Assembly: GCF_037975245.1 (NCBI RefSeq)
Contig: NC_092576.1
Location: forward strand, 9,689,501-9,753,500
DNA: 64,000 nucleotides
Source of the DNA: Apostichopus japonicus
Taxonomy: Eukaryota; Echinodermata; Holothuroidea; Aspidochirotida; Stichopodidae
Reading direction: 5' to 3'
Positions 23,626-35,389 of the stretch are shown in pieces. A program made the translations under genes and the position numbers. Numbering within the stretch: the first letter of the stretch is position 1; every line of letters begins with the position of its first letter. The notes under the pieces are model-generated. The model made no database searches. It worked only from the letters and a program-made list of their open reading frames with translations, and was not told the origin of the DNA.

Positions 23626-25064
23626 TATGTATCAAACAAAATGAAATTGTTTGTAGATAAAGGACCTACTGTAAATGATCAATTTGAATCTTGGATTAAA
23701 ACCTGTCCTCAATCTATTCTCTTCTTCTCTTTGTTTTTCAAATTGCAGGTTGACTTGAAGAGTCTGGATATGAATATGCACATTATGAGATTACGTCACT
23801 AGGATTCAGACAATATCATTGGTTCCTGTAATCATTTTACTACGCAGTTAAACTGGTACCCCGAGCGTCATATATTGATGATGTGGTGAATTTCACATCG
23901 AATCAGACCATTCCTGCGCTACGTCAGAGCACATACAGTATTTGACTTTCCGAAATTTACTCCACCGCCCAAAAAAAAAAACAGTTTGTTCTTTCATTTT
24001 TGTCTTTTCTCTTCTGTTGCTAAAATATGACTTCCGGCAAAACGATACATTAACTAACCAGCGACTACCATATACAACGGGACCGCCCGCATATGAACCA
24101 ATTGAGGTTACGGAAGATAAATGCTCATCAAAGCGGGGGATTCTTCAAGAAACCACATAAAGAGCAGATTTTACCGAGGAAGGAAATTTGTTAAAAAAAA
24201 AAAGGAGTAAGGCATTATAACATTTTTTTATTAATGACGTCATTTTATATTTTTGGGGTTTGACATTTCCACAGTCGGGTCCCCCACCGCTGGTCATTGG
24301 GAAATTTACGCAACCTATGTGTACATCGGACGTGTATAGTCTTTGATTATCGCCGGTGGATTTATACGCTTTCCTTTCAGCAGAAGGCAATACAGAGGAG
24401 GTTTGTGGTTCCTAGGGTTTGTTTTCTGTTCGTTGGTACTGAGAAAAGCGGTACCAAAAAAAAAATTAAAAAAAAAAAAATACGAGGAAAACGTGTGATA
24501 TTTCATTGCGCCTCTGTAATATAAACATTGGCAACATTGGCCTCGCCGACAAAGACTAACTGTCGTAAGGAATTATCTACCTGCGGTTTAACAGACAAAT
24601 CATTACTAACTGTCTGTATAGCTACCGTCTGCCCGCATTTACTACCAGTGTGATGAATATGACCGAGATGTGAATATCAAAGGAATAACCAAATAGACGT
24701 TAAAAAAAAAAGAAAAAAAAGGGGGAAATAAAAAAGGAACGAACGAATAGAGAGAAGAAAAAGAAAGCCTCGGTTCATAATTTGACATATTTTCACGTCT
24801 TGATTTCTCGCTGTAATCTGTTTGGATTTCATCCTTTTTGAAAGAAGGTAGCAAAAGAAAGATTAAAGACAAGAAAGGGGAAAGAAAAAAGAATAGGTCT
24901 CACGAGATATTTGCTTCGAGGATTATATCCAGATCATATCACATCAAACGTCTGAAAAGAAACCAAGTTTTTAGCTAGCTAAACAAAATAAACAAGTAAA
25001 AGCCAAAGAAAAGAAAGGAGGAGAGATCCCGAAGGAAAAAGAAGAATCTATAGAAGGAAACAAA
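23626..25064 (+). other. upstream region of the sFRP gene
   Basis: It should contain the promoter and 5' UTR. A perfect CRE lies at 24235-24242, about 820 bp before the start codon. The last 200 bases are purine-rich without a splice acceptor that I would trust, so the start exon may be the first exon. The transcription start cannot be placed. Confidence 0.45.
24235..24242. promoter_or_regulatory. perfect CRE palindrome upstream of the sFRP gene
   Basis: TGACGTCA within AATGACGTCATT, about 820 bp upstream of the sFRP start codon. It is the only CRE in the window close upstream of a recognised gene start. Confidence 0.4.
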
Positions 25065-25545
25065 ATGGCGACTGTTTTGGAGTGCTCTCTTTGGAGAATC
25101 GTTTGTTACGTGTTTGGGCTTTCACTATTTGTCAAAGGATTGGAAGGGGGAGCCATGTGTGAGGACATAACGTTACCGATGTGTAGCTCCATTCCTTACA
25201 ACAAGACCAGAATGCCAAACTTATTGGACCACAGCACGCAGGAGAACGCGCGACTAGCCATTGAACAATTCGAAGAGCTAGTCGAGACGAACTGTAGCGA
25301 TGTGCTAGTCTTTTTCCTATGTGCGATGTATGCGCCCATATGCACTTACAATTTTGGACCTTTCGGTACAGAGACGGTACCCCCGTGTAAGAGCGTCTGT
25401 CTACGGGCCAAAGCCGGGTGTGAACCGATTATGAACCGGTACGATGTATCGTGGCCGGAGTACTTGTCCTGCAAAGATTTACCTGTGTACGATAAAGGTG
25501 TGTGTATTTCACCGGCTGCCATTGTGGACACCATGCCAGAAGACG
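25065..25545 (+). CDS. sFRP exon 1: signal peptide and frizzled cysteine-rich domain
   Basis: Encodes residues 1-160 plus one base. The ATG lies in a strong context (ACAAAATGGCG). A hydrophobic segment ([15 protein letters not shown]) precedes the first domain cysteine. [37 protein letters not shown] and [20 protein letters not shown] match FRZB closely. The donor is GACG|GTAAGT, phase 1. Confidence 0.96.
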
Positions 25546-26964
25546 GTAAGTCGTAACTACAGGGTATGTAGTGTTGGGGGGAGGGGTGGTACTGGAGAAG
25601 GGGTGACGGGGGTACTGGGACAATGGCTAGGCCCAAAATTCACCTACCCCTCTCACCCCACCAACCCCCAAAGAAAGAAGCGTATAGATCTTCGCCCTAA
25701 GTGGTTCCCAAACTGGTGGAATTACCCCCAGGTGTTGAGGGGGGGGGGGAGGTAATTCATTAACTTTTTTGGAGAGGGGGAGGTGGGTCATGGCACAGCT
25801 GTTGTCAGGAAAAAAGAGAACATTGCACAACATTGAAGGGAGATGGTTGTCATTAGTTCAGGTTTTGCAAGAATTTACAATTTGCAAGAATTAAGGAGTA
25901 ATCTTGCGATTATTGGGAAGGTTGTATACTGCCACATCCATTCGAGTCTACTACAGGAGGGAATCAAATGAACCGTTTTCAAACCGTTTTTTTAAAGACC
26001 GCGTTTCATAGATAGGACATGCATGGGCGGAGGAGGGGTCTGGTGGAGGTTCAATTGGCATAGGTGGAGAGGACATGTTAGGTAAGCCTTCCATTTCCAA
26101 CAATGTTTTGAACTTTTTTGTTGAAATGTTTATCTGCATTCATTTATAATTTAACACTGCTATAATTTCACCGTAATTAATTTTTTCCAAAAAGAGTTTC
26201 CTGCTGGACTCATACCTCTTTTCGTGACAAGAATTGGGCAGAGAAAAAAAAGAGAGAAATGAACATAAATATTGTAAACAAAAATAGGATAAATGGATGT
26301 TCGAAAAATGTGGAAGGGGGATGTACGGCAGAAAAGTTGTGAAGCCTGGTCTATTTGTTATTCAATCCTAATCTAAAGGCACTAACCTTCTCGTATGTAT
26401 TCAAGTTGGTAACATTATCCCATACTGTTGTATTATCGTTGTCGAGGTATCGAATATGGGTTGTCAAACGTATCACGTGGGTGTTTAAAGCTGAAATGAT
26501 TGGCTGTGTTGAACACGCGTAGTAAACAGCCCCGTTGACCTGCCGTATTAATACTTGACTCGAACAGTGAGACACTATAATTGTGGTTAACTCTCAGCAC
26601 GGGATTTCTAAAAGATAAATTCCTACCGTTTTAACGAAGGGATAACACATTCATACATGAGCTGGTAATGTTACATCCAATACATAATACTATACCGGTA
26701 GTGTGTTACATAATTATATATATATATATATAGATATATATATATATAGTTATATATATATATACATATATACTGGTCACTTTCGGTGATCATGCACTGA
26801 AGAAGAGCTAGGTTTGCTCGAAAGCTCTGCAAAAACCAAACATTGGCTGTTTTACTTCCAATCACTTACCTAATTCAATTATTGTATCTCACTCGAGATC
26901 CAGCCTTTCTCTAAATGCAGCATAGTTGTTTAACAGTTTTTCCGTTATTCCTATATATACATAT

Positions 26965-27024
<60 letters not shown>

Positions 27025-27038
27025 TTACATATTTACAT

Positions 27039-27071
<33 letters not shown>

Positions 27072-30000
27072 CGGTATATATATATATATATATATATACG
27101 GTATATAAATATATATATATGTGTGTGTGTGTATATGTTAGAGGTTCTACTCCCGATACATAGTGGTCAGACTATTTAAACTTTAATTTCAAGTTTTTCG
27201 GTTGAAAAACACCGTCGCTACATTTTCCACATTCCTGCGTCTTACGATGCTATTAATTTTGCTTCAATTTCAGACATAGAAAGTGAAAGTTACAAGTAAG
27301 GAAACAGAAAAATCGGTTTTATTGAGGCTTATAACGCATGAAACATAACATTTCTTTTCAAAAGTTTAAAAACAAAATACCAAAAATTGAGGAAAGAACA
27401 ACACGCTGAGAACAAGTGAAATTTTACAGCCAGTATAGTGTGATCGTATAAAAGCCAGGGGAGGGAACGTTTCATAGGAGCAAACAAAAAGGAGGCAATT
27501 TGCAGGAGACGAAGGGAGGGGAACTTTTTGAAGAATTCGCAGGAATTAGGGACTTTTTTGATGGAAACCGGGAGGAGACAGATCACACAAGGACACACAT
27601 GACTGCAAAGGTGGGAGAGTGGGGGGTGGTGGGGGGTGGGTCGGTCAAGTAGGGTAGACTGAATTAGGTAGAGGTATGAATCCACGAGAAGACCAGCCCC
27701 TGCCTGGCAGATCCATGATTGTATAAAGGAGGGGTGTGCGGACTGGTCATGGGGTCGTTGTTGCAAACTCCCATGAATATAGGAGGATTAACGTTGAGAA
27801 CTAAATATTTAGACGTCCAGCGGTACATTCTGCGGCATATCACTTACATGAAAATATATGGAAACCCGCAAGGTCTCTTATAGGGACGGATGGCCATTAT
27901 TCTAATAATTTGTGGCATGGTAGCTAGTGCAATTTATATCGTTAAGCCGGGGATGTTTGTCACGACAGCCATGGAGTTTTCAGAGCGGGTCCCTCTAAAA
28001 GTACACAGAACAAGGTTGATATAACTGTCCGGTGGCCGAGATGGGACATGAATAATAATAAGGGACATGAATGGTACTAATAATGGTATTAATAATAATA
28101 ATAATTGAAATAATAATAATAATTGAAATAATAATAATAATTGAAATAATAATAATAATAATAATAATAAAAAATATGAATAATAATAATGTAATACACA
28201 TATAGGATAAGTTATAAAATAAATCACCATGTTGTCTTGAAATTTTGACTTCTTATCGCGGAATTTAGACATACCAATTTATAAGTTCAGCTATGATGTG
28301 CCTTCTAGGCCACCGTATAAAATATCTCACAGACAGCAAAAAAAAAAAAAAAAAAGTCAATGTATTAGCCAAAATAAACATACCACCGCCATGATGACAA
28401 TTAAATGAACAAAAACATAACTATTGTTATAGTCTGATATTCTCGCTCATAATATCGACTCTTATTTTCTTTCCACATAGTTTTTTACCCTTTCACTGAG
28501 TATTGTACTTTTTGAGCTATTTTAATTGGAAGGGAATTTGTTGATATTTTCTCACGAAACGGTGTTACATATAATTTCAAAGCAGGTTTTTCTCCCTCTT
28601 GGCTTTTAGATCGGGGAAAAAAAAAATATATACCATCATATTGAGAAAAGAAAATGTTTAACACATAGGTCTGATCATGAAAACAGTTAAGAATGAAAGA
28701 ATAAAACAGAAACAAAAGAAAGAACAATTAAAGAAATACGACACAAACAAAATAAAGGAAATAAAACAACAGAAAAAAAAAACAAAAGAAAGAACAAAGA
28801 AATACGACACAAATAAAAGAAATGAAAGAAAACAAAAGAAAATGACAGAAACAAACAAAAGAAAGAACAAAGAAATACGACACAAATAAAAGAAATGAAA
28901 GAAAACAAAAGAAAATGACAGAAACAAACAAAAGAAAGAACAAAGAAATACGACACAAATAAAAGAAATGAAAGAAAACAAAAGAAAATGACAGAAACAA
29001 ACAAAAGAAAGAACAAAGAAATACGACACAGATAAAATAAATGAAAGAAAACAAAAGAAAATGACAGAAAACAAAACAAAAGAAAGAACAAAGATATACG
29101 ACACAAATAAAAGAAATGAAAGAAAACAACAGAAAAACAAAACAAAAGAAAGAACAATGAAATACGACACAAATAAAAGAAATGAAAGAAAACAAAAGAA
29201 AATGACAGAAAACAAAACAAAATAAAGAACAAATAAATACGACACAAATAAATGAAATGAAAGAAAAGAAATGAAAGCAACAGAAAACAAAAGATAAGAA
29301 AGAACAAATAAATACGACACAAACAATAGAAAGGAAAGAAAACAATAGAAAAGAACGATCATAGTACTATTATGTCAACATGTTAAGTATTGTGCCGAAC
29401 TAAATTTCAGAAACATTCGGATTTGGTTGGGCAAGTTCATAACTGTGTTGTGGAGTTTTGGCGTGAGATATATCTTAACATTAAAAAGACACGTGTTATC
29501 TGGGGTTTTGAGAGCCACATCGGGCTCGAAGAGAGTTCTGTCATTTGACCCCATCTCGAACTCTTAAATGTTCCCTTAGGTATATTAAGAAAATGGCGAA
29601 TACACTATTTTTATGTCATATTTGACTAAACCCCACTAGTGGAACCCCTATGTGGGCCTAGGGGTTGTACCCTCTAAACCCTCTATCGCCAAGCCTATAA
29701 TTAGTCCGAACGAACAACTGCCCACAAAAGCAAAGAGACCTATTTTGCGAGGAATGGTTGAATAATGGCGTTTCTTTTCCCTATTTTTGTTGTTGTTACG
29801 ACAGGAATGGACGTAGATACCCCATCACCAACAGACGACAGCTCTCAGAGTGGTGTAGAGATGTCGTCGGACGACAGTTCATTCACAGAACCGCCTCCAA
29901 TATGGCAGTCCAAAGAATCAGGTATGGTAGTACCAGAGTACGAGTAGAATTCACCTTCATAATTTACGTAAGTACGTGAGATCGAGTATACCTAATCTTG

Positions 30001-33000
30001 CTGCATATACGGTGTGGATGCGTATTATTAATAGTTTTGTATAACTGTCAAAGCAGAGCGCAGGCCTACTATACTGTACGCACGTGTTACGATTGTACAC
30101 AGAGTGCACCCCTGGTGCTGTTGAATCTCACAAATGTATAGGCCTACAGAGAATAGCCAACTTAAGAGGCAAGCCAAGCCGTATTAATGAAATGAATGTG
30201 TCGCATGTGGTATGACAGATAAATATAATAACTTATAAAAGATCAATACACCAGACAAAATTCTACCGTTCACGACCGGTTTCGACCCTTTGGGGCTCAA
30301 CAGACGAAGATAGGAATCGAACCCCGGACATTCGTGTTACAGACCCAAGTCCGTAGGCCGATACCACTCGACCACAGTGATTCTACTGGTGTGAATGTGT
30401 ATGAAAGGCTTTCTACAACTGTCAATGAGGGAGAGTATTATGCACATGTTAAGATTGTACAGAGTGCACCCCTGGTGCTTTTAAATCTGACGATATACAT
30501 AGAATTACTTCTTTTAGAGGCATATTTACGGCATGCCATACGTTTCAAAAATGTCCAAAACAATATAAGCATGTCCAAAATAATATAAGCATGTCCAAAT
30601 TTATATAAACATGTCGAAACTAATATGAGTATGTCCAAAAATAATACGAGCATGTCCAAAATAATATGAGAGTGTCGAAAGACTATATGAGCATGTCCAA
30701 CATATTAAAAGAATGTCGAAAAATAATACAAGGGCGACAAATGTAACTGCCTAATTCAATTTTGTATTGAACATTTTGGCGTTTTAAGTTACGCCATATG
30801 TTGCAAAATATCCAAAAAAAATATAAGCATGTCCAAACTTATATGAGCATGTCCAAATTTATATAGACATGTCAAAACTATATGAGCATGTCCAAAATAA
30901 TACGCGCATGTCCAAACACATATAAGTATGTCCAAATATAATTTGAGCACGCCCAAAATTATATGCGAGTGTCGAATAATAATATAAAAGTCTCGAGTGT
31001 AACTGCTAACTTCAACTTTGTTATGAACATTTTGGCGTTTAAAGTCACGCCAAATGTTTCAAATATCAAACTTTTATATTGGTATGTCGAAAAAAAATTA
31101 GCTTACAATACCTTCTTTGGAGGTAATTTGTATCAACTGACACAATAGTTATCATTATGGCAATATATTATTGAAACATTCTTCTGTTTTTGTGACGCAA
31201 ATAATTCAAAATATGTAAAAACAAGACCATCACCTAACATTTTTCCTTTTCACATCCCTACGTAATGTGAGTGGTTTCGCCCTGCCTAGAGGTGCTGAGA
31301 TTATTCATATATTGTTGCGAAGGCAAAGAAGTTCACGTGCTAAAGTACGTACAACATGCACAAGCGCTAACAACGTACAGTAGTTATCACACATGCGTAC
31401 GTTGACAGTGAAAATGAAGTACTATACTGTGTTACTTTTTAACGGAAAATTGTGACACTTAATTACGGTTACCAGGCGAAGTCGGCCACTAGCCCAGAAT
31501 TAAAAAAAAGTAAGCCTAGGTTAGGGGTATTCAACGTTTAATCTTCACTCTCACCTTTTAACTAAATTTCAAGATGGAAACGTGGGAAGAACTCGCCAAC
31601 TACATATTATTGATTAAACCGCGTGGAATGTTGGACACAGTGGTTCTTCCTATTAAACTCACTGATAGTTACAGCACCTTGGGCCAGGTTGATCACTCGC
31701 GCTACGAAACAACTCAACTAATATTTCCTCGAAAATAAAATCGTTCTTGATCGAAATATCATTAAAATATTAACACACACACTAATACGGTAATGGATGA
31801 ACTGTATATCGTCTTAAGTTACGCTGGATATGGTGTTTTTGCTTTCAGCATACCAAAATAAAAAGTTTGATATTTGGAACATATGGCGTAAATTCAAACG
31901 CCTGACTGTTCATTACAAAGTTGAATCGAGCAGTTACGCTCGAGACTTTTGTATTATTTTTCGACACTTTTTTATATTTTGGACATGCTCATATAGTCTT
32001 TCGACACTCTTATAATATTTTGGACATGCTCTCATTATTTTTGGACATACTCATATTGGTTTCGACATGTTTATATAAATTTGGACATGCTTATATTTTC
32101 TTGGATATTTTGCAACAGATGGCGTGAATTCAGATGCCAAAATGTTCACTAAAAAGTTGAAGTTAGCAGTTACATCGACATGTTCATATAATTTTTCGAC
32201 ACTCTCATATTATTTTGGGCATGATCATATTATTTTTGGACATACTTATATTAGTTTCGATATGTTTATATAAATTTGGACATGCTTATATTTTTTTGGA
32301 CATGCTTATATTATTTTGGACATGCTTATATAGTTTTGGACATTTTTGATACATTTGGCATTCCGTACATATTAAACCGAATTTATTAAACGAATATGTC
32401 GCAGCCCTAAATCCGTACCACTCGGTTACGACTATAGTTACCTTACAACTATTTGGCTTATGACTAGACATTATATAAATGTGTTCTAATCTAGTTCAAT
32501 GTAATGTAAGTTTGTGAATACCTCCCTGCTCCATTATGCGTTGATGTAAATTGCTGTATATTTTCACTTACCACCAGATTCAAACAAGCAACTCAAAGTA
32601 ATGATGGTCTGGAAAAACGTCAGCCCTTATTCTTACATGCAAATTAGGCTAGGCTAGGTACATCTACTATATGGCAGTGTGGTAGGCTGAACTGTAAGTG
32701 TTCTCGTTGGCTTTGAGAAGTGACCTTCTCAAAAGCCTATGTGTTGTACCATTCAAGCAACATAACAAAACAGAATGGTTTACGTTTCACAGAACCACCT
32801 CCACCAACGGCAGCCAAAAAAATTCACTTCTACTAAAATATTATGTTCTTTGTTTTATAAGATTTATAAACTTCGTTATTATTTCTCTTGAGCTCAGAAG
32901 CTTGATATTTATCCGGTTATTTTATGGCGATTTGTTGGTGAATGTCATAGGCCTACTAGAAGAAAAAACAAACAAACCTTTCAAAAATACCTCTAGCTTA

Positions 33001-35389
33001 CAAACGACAAGGTACAATCAACGGTCTATTTGTTCAGTTGTTGTTTTGCAGGGAATTTTCAGAAGAGGTCATCTTTGAAAAATGCTGTGTTGTGATATTA
33101 ATGATAATCTATTTTATTGTCTCTATTTTCAGGTAATTGCATAGAGTGTCCATACGATTTTTCGGTAGATCGCGATGTCTTCTTCGAGAAAGAATACGAG
33201 TATAGTGAGTATTCAACACAGGAGGTCCCCGACACGGAGGGGGCGGGATGTGGGCGGGGTGGGTATGCAGGGGGAGGGGGGGGGCTGGTCTCAATTATGA
33301 GGACAATGGTTTTACTGTTGGCGCGATAGTACCGCAGGGGACATGGAGCTAAGATACTGTTGTATCGAACAGACTTTACATATCCGCAGGATACGAGAAA
33401 CGGAAATCAAATTGTAACATTTGATATCAAATATTTGCTGGAACATTTCTAACCTTGCAATATACATAACTTCATGGGTTTCCTAAAAAAAAAGAGGGCG
33501 TTTTTCGTTGGATAATAAGTAGAGCTTATGTAATGACGTCTTTCACAGTCACACTTTAAACTTTACTTTACTTTAACATATCAACATCAATGGGGTGGGG
33601 GGCATGGGTGGGGGGGGGAGGAGGGGGATTCGATATAAGTTAATACGTAAGAATGTGATATACATGTTTTTTTTATTTACATTTGATGGTGGTAGTGTTA
33701 GAGAATTTGACATTTATGTTATTTTCGTTGACGTATATTATAATAAAAAATTAAATCATGTAGTTATGTGCTTTTGATTTTGATGTATTTATTTGGTAAG
33801 ATATTTCATATAATATTTTTCTGTTTTCTTCACAGTCATACGAGCCCGTGTAGAGTCTTACATGCAGTACACAGTACGAGATATGTACACGACCGTTATT
33901 GTACAAGAAGCGATCAAGTTTAGTGGACTCATTATTCCGGAAGGGGAGGTAAGGATTCGTTCTTGTTCTTGGTGTCGAATACTGTGACACCGATTGAGTA
34001 GCATGGCGGTAAGATGGGGGGGGGGGGATAAAGGCCTATATACAATGGGATCATTGTGTCTGCATCACCTACGTTACGATACGTTACGAGGGTATAGGCA
34101 ACGGGAGTAGCGGGTGGGTGGGGGGGGGGGGTAAGGGAGATATGGGTCACCAAAAGTTTTGCTCAATGAACAAGTAGAAGGACAAACCCGAAATATCTGA
34201 AAATGCTACAGCTACAGGAATCCCACGATGGCTCTTTCCCTTTACGAAAACATTGACCCCCATCTTTCAGCTAAAGCCTCTCTCCCCTCAAAGTTACCAA
34301 AAAACCAGGAAGGATATGTCAGGAGGTCCGGCGGGCAAACGTGAACTTCTTAGGGTTTCGGCTATCAGTGTCACTGTTGTCACATATTGTCACATATCAA
34401 CACATTTTCTTTCATCTGTATACCCCCCTTTTAATGGCCCAACGCTAGTGTTCAATTCTATAGATAAACATTTGTAACCCTTAGTTTGCCGCGTGTATAT
34501 TATCGCCGAAATGTTGGTGGCTTATTTTTGGAAAGAAATATGTTGCTTTCTCTCCATCTCCGTTTTAGTAAACCTATTTGATATGTTTTCTCCCAATTTA
34601 CTGACATGAAAATAACGATTGTTTCTATTCGTTTGACCTTTTTTAGGTGCAACTCTGGTCGCGTGGTAATTGCGCATGCCCACATCTCGACGTGGGTCGT
34701 GAATATTTAGTTCTTTGCTACGAAGATCTAGAAGAAGGAAGATTATTGTTAGAACCCGATTGTACGGTGGTGCCTTGGAACAACAAATATATCAAAAGAA
34801 TAACGGTAAGCATTTCGTAGAATTCGAGGACAGCCGTTTCCATCTTTGGCAATTAAGATTACCCTATTGGTGTAATACTGACTTTTCTTACATGTGTGTA
34901 CCGAACACGTTCATGAATGTGAGCTTGAATTCTTTCTCCTTGTCACGTGGGTATATTGTCACGATGCCTTTGGAGGAGGTGTTCGAGTGAGGAGGGGGTG
35001 GGGGAGGGCGGGAGAGGGTGAATCAGCAAGGAGTTAGTGTATTTAAGTGGATTTATTTAAATTCCGTTTACAGAATCAGAACCCGTTAACTTACAACGTG
35101 ATCCGACACTGTACCTTACACAGTCATGTGATAGTTGCAGTAAAATAAAAAGGCGCGCACAATTATTACACAATGACGCGTAAAGAGCTAACTCTTCTTT
35201 GAGAAAAAGTCCTGTGAGTTTGTATCTTGTATTATGTAATTCTTAAGCCTTGTTTATATACATGTAGGCTGTACTGAGCATTCTTCAGTGTGTGCTATGA
35301 TTGTTTTCTAGAAATGGGATCGAATCTTACGGAAGGAGCAACAGCGAAGAAGATTTGAGAGACGAAGACGAAATTTATATCATATTTGA
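25065..35389 (+). CDS. secreted frizzled-related protein, sFRP3/4 (FRZB-like) group (whole gene, 6 coding exons)
   Basis: sFRPs are secreted and bind Wnt ligands or Frizzled through a frizzled-type cysteine-rich domain. Exons 25065-25545, 29805-29921, 33133-33204, 33836-33948, 34647-34805 and 35312-35389 join to 339 residues (human FRZB 325, SFRP4 346). Residues 1 to about 29 are a signal peptide. The domain at about 32-147 has the ten expected cysteines (32, 40, 77, 86, 93, 108, 112, 119, 136, 147) and a conserved N-glycosylation site at N46. Residues 161-199 are an acidic Ser/Pro linker. Residues 200-320 are a netrin-like domain with six cysteines (202, 205, 270, 272, 285, 300). The tail is very basic. 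Segments such as [15 protein letters not shown] and [10 protein letters not shown] place it nearer FRZB and SFRP4 than sFRP1/2/5. Confidence 0.95.
25700..25716 (+). mobile_element. hAT-like terminus remnant
   Basis: AGTGGTTCCCAAACTGG followed by C- and G-rich tracts resembles hAT-family ends. No partner end or target duplication was found. Confidence 0.25.
26718..26770. repeat. (TA)n microsatellite
   Basis: An interrupted TATATA tract in sFRP intron 1. Confidence 0.9.
26951..27125. repeat. (TA)n microsatellite with (CA)n and TACGGTATA interruptions
   Basis: Long alternating TA tracts, a short ACACAC stretch and two ATACGGTATATA interruptions. The overlapping Tyr/Ile open frames are artefacts of the repeat. 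Confidence 0.92.
27274..27295 (+). other. candidate 22-nt microexon in sFRP intron 1
   Basis: TTCAATTTCAG precedes, and AA|GTAAGG follows, a 22-base segment in a repeat-rich intron. Inclusion between exons 1 and 2 would shift the frame: it keeps exon 2 open in another frame and then creates a stop (AGG TAA) at the start of exon 3. It would therefore act as a poison exon or give a product with the frizzled domain only. Two good splice sites so close together can also arise by chance. Confidence 0.3.
28062..28190. repeat. (AAT)n microsatellite
   Basis: Repeated AATAATAAT with TTGAAAT interruptions in intron 1. Confidence 0.9.
28725..29345. repeat. A-rich minisatellite, 73-bp period
   Basis: TACGACACAAATAAAAGAAA recurs at 28803, 28876 and 28949 and onward, giving about eight to nine copies with an AAAGAACAAAGAAA spacer. 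The long Phe/Ser/Leu open frames on the minus strand, up to 234 codons, are produced by this repeat. Confidence 0.9.
29805..29921 (+). CDS. sFRP exon 2: acidic linker
   Basis: This 117-nt exon starts and ends in phase 1, after a TTACGACAG acceptor and before a GTATGG donor. It encodes residues 161-199 in full, rich in Asp, Ser, Pro and Thr ([15 protein letters not shown]). Sequence conservation is low, so it rests on open frame, phase agreement on both sides and splice sites. Confidence 0.78.
30080..30150. repeat. direct repeat C, copy 1
   Basis: GTACA..AGAGTGCACC followed by CCTGGTGCT and GAATCT/AAATCT is shared with 30445-30512. The two copies flank the SINE. Confidence 0.65.
30256..30384 (-). 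mobile_element. tRNA-derived SINE
   Basis: On the minus strand there is an A-box-like GTGGTCGAGTGGTAT (complement of 30361-30375) and a B box GGTTCGATTCC (complement of 30313-30323), followed by a non-tRNA body with GAGCCCCAAAGGGTCGAAAC. Its sequence differs from the SINE in JMJD6 intron 5. The 3' limit is approximate. Confidence 0.75.
30445..30512. repeat. direct repeat C, copy 2
   Basis: The second copy of the segment at 30080-30150, ending just before the left arm of the foldback element. Confidence 0.65.
30533..32374. mobile_element. foldback-type element with long inverted arms made of 20-bp subrepeats
   Basis: The left arm (30533-31090) and right arm (31845-32374) are inverted copies. 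Each is built from roughly 260-bp units holding many 20-21-bp repeats of the form CATGTCCAAA plus an AT-rich half, and a unique part with AACATTTTGGCGTTT and ACGCCAAATGTTTC. The centre of about 750 bp has no transposase-like frame. Arms this long and internally repetitive are typical of foldback elements. No target duplication was found. It lies wholly within sFRP intron 2. Confidence 0.82.
33133..33204 (+). CDS. sFRP exon 3: start of netrin-like domain
   Basis: This 72-nt exon starts and ends in phase 1. It follows TATTTTCAG and is followed by GTGAGT. It encodes [20 protein letters not shown] and then EYEY, carrying the first two netrin-domain cysteines (202, 205), comparable to NGNC...C in FRZB. 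Confidence 0.88.
33205..33835 (+). other. sFRP intron 3
   Basis: A 631-base intron with G-rich tracts near 33270 and 33595. Nothing else is seen. Confidence 0.75.
33836..33948 (+). CDS. sFRP exon 4: netrin-like domain
   Basis: This 113-nt exon (acceptor TTCTTCACAG, donor GAG|GTAAGG) encodes [20 protein letters not shown] and [18 protein letters not shown], the strand region that corresponds to YVIRAKVKEI in FRZB. It begins in phase 1 and ends in phase 0. Confidence 0.92.
33949..34646 (+). other. sFRP intron 4
   Basis: A 698-base intron with two G runs (near 34018 and 34120). Nothing else is seen. Confidence 0.75.
34647..34805 (+). CDS. sFRP exon 5: netrin-like domain
   Basis: This 159-nt, phase 0-0 exon (acceptor TTTTTTAG, donor ACG|GTAAGC) encodes [20 protein letters not shown] and then [20 protein letters not shown], matching FRZB [20 protein letters not shown] and YEDEERSRLLLVEG. 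It holds four of the six domain cysteines. Confidence 0.95.
34806..35311 (+). other. sFRP intron 5
   Basis: A 506-base intron. Nothing recognisable is seen. Confidence 0.75.
35312..35389 (+). CDS. sFRP exon 6: basic C-terminus
   Basis: After TTTTCTAG the exon encodes [15 protein letters not shown] and [10 protein letters not shown], then TGA. The KWD motif matches KRWD at the end of the FRZB netrin domain. The basic tail may favour binding to heparan sulphate, as suggested for other sFRPs. Confidence 0.92.
   Translation, partial: KWDRILRKEQQRRRFERRRRNLYHI

Larger units (their letters stand above)
25546..29804 (+). other. sFRP intron 1
   Basis: A 4.26-kb intron. It contains a hAT-like terminus (25700-25716), (TA)n tracts at 26718-26770 and 26951-27125, a candidate 22-nt microexon at 27274-27295, an (AAT)n tract at 28062-28190, and an A-rich 73-bp minisatellite at 28725-29340. 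Confidence 0.85.
29922..33132 (+). other. sFRP intron 2
   Basis: A 3.2-kb intron with a diverged direct repeat (30080-30150 and 30445-30512), a tRNA-derived SINE and the large foldback element. The remaining part, 32380-33132, shows nothing recognisable. Confidence 0.8.

Noticed and set aside
23204-23644. 146-codon frame with a poly-Asp tail
   Set aside because: The tail is a GAT/GAC repeat, and the rest overlaps a diverged duplication and lacks any domain.
26915-27163. Tyr/Ile-rich frames, also at 46225-46431
   Set aside because: Translations of (TA)n microsatellites.
28658-29362. Long minus-strand open frames of 205-234 codons rich in Phe, Ser and Leu
   Set aside because: They are translations of an A-rich 73-bp minisatellite; all three frames stay open for the same reason.
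30313-30384. Possible tRNA gene
   Set aside because: The same reasoning applies: a tRNA-like head attached to a non-tRNA body, so a SINE.
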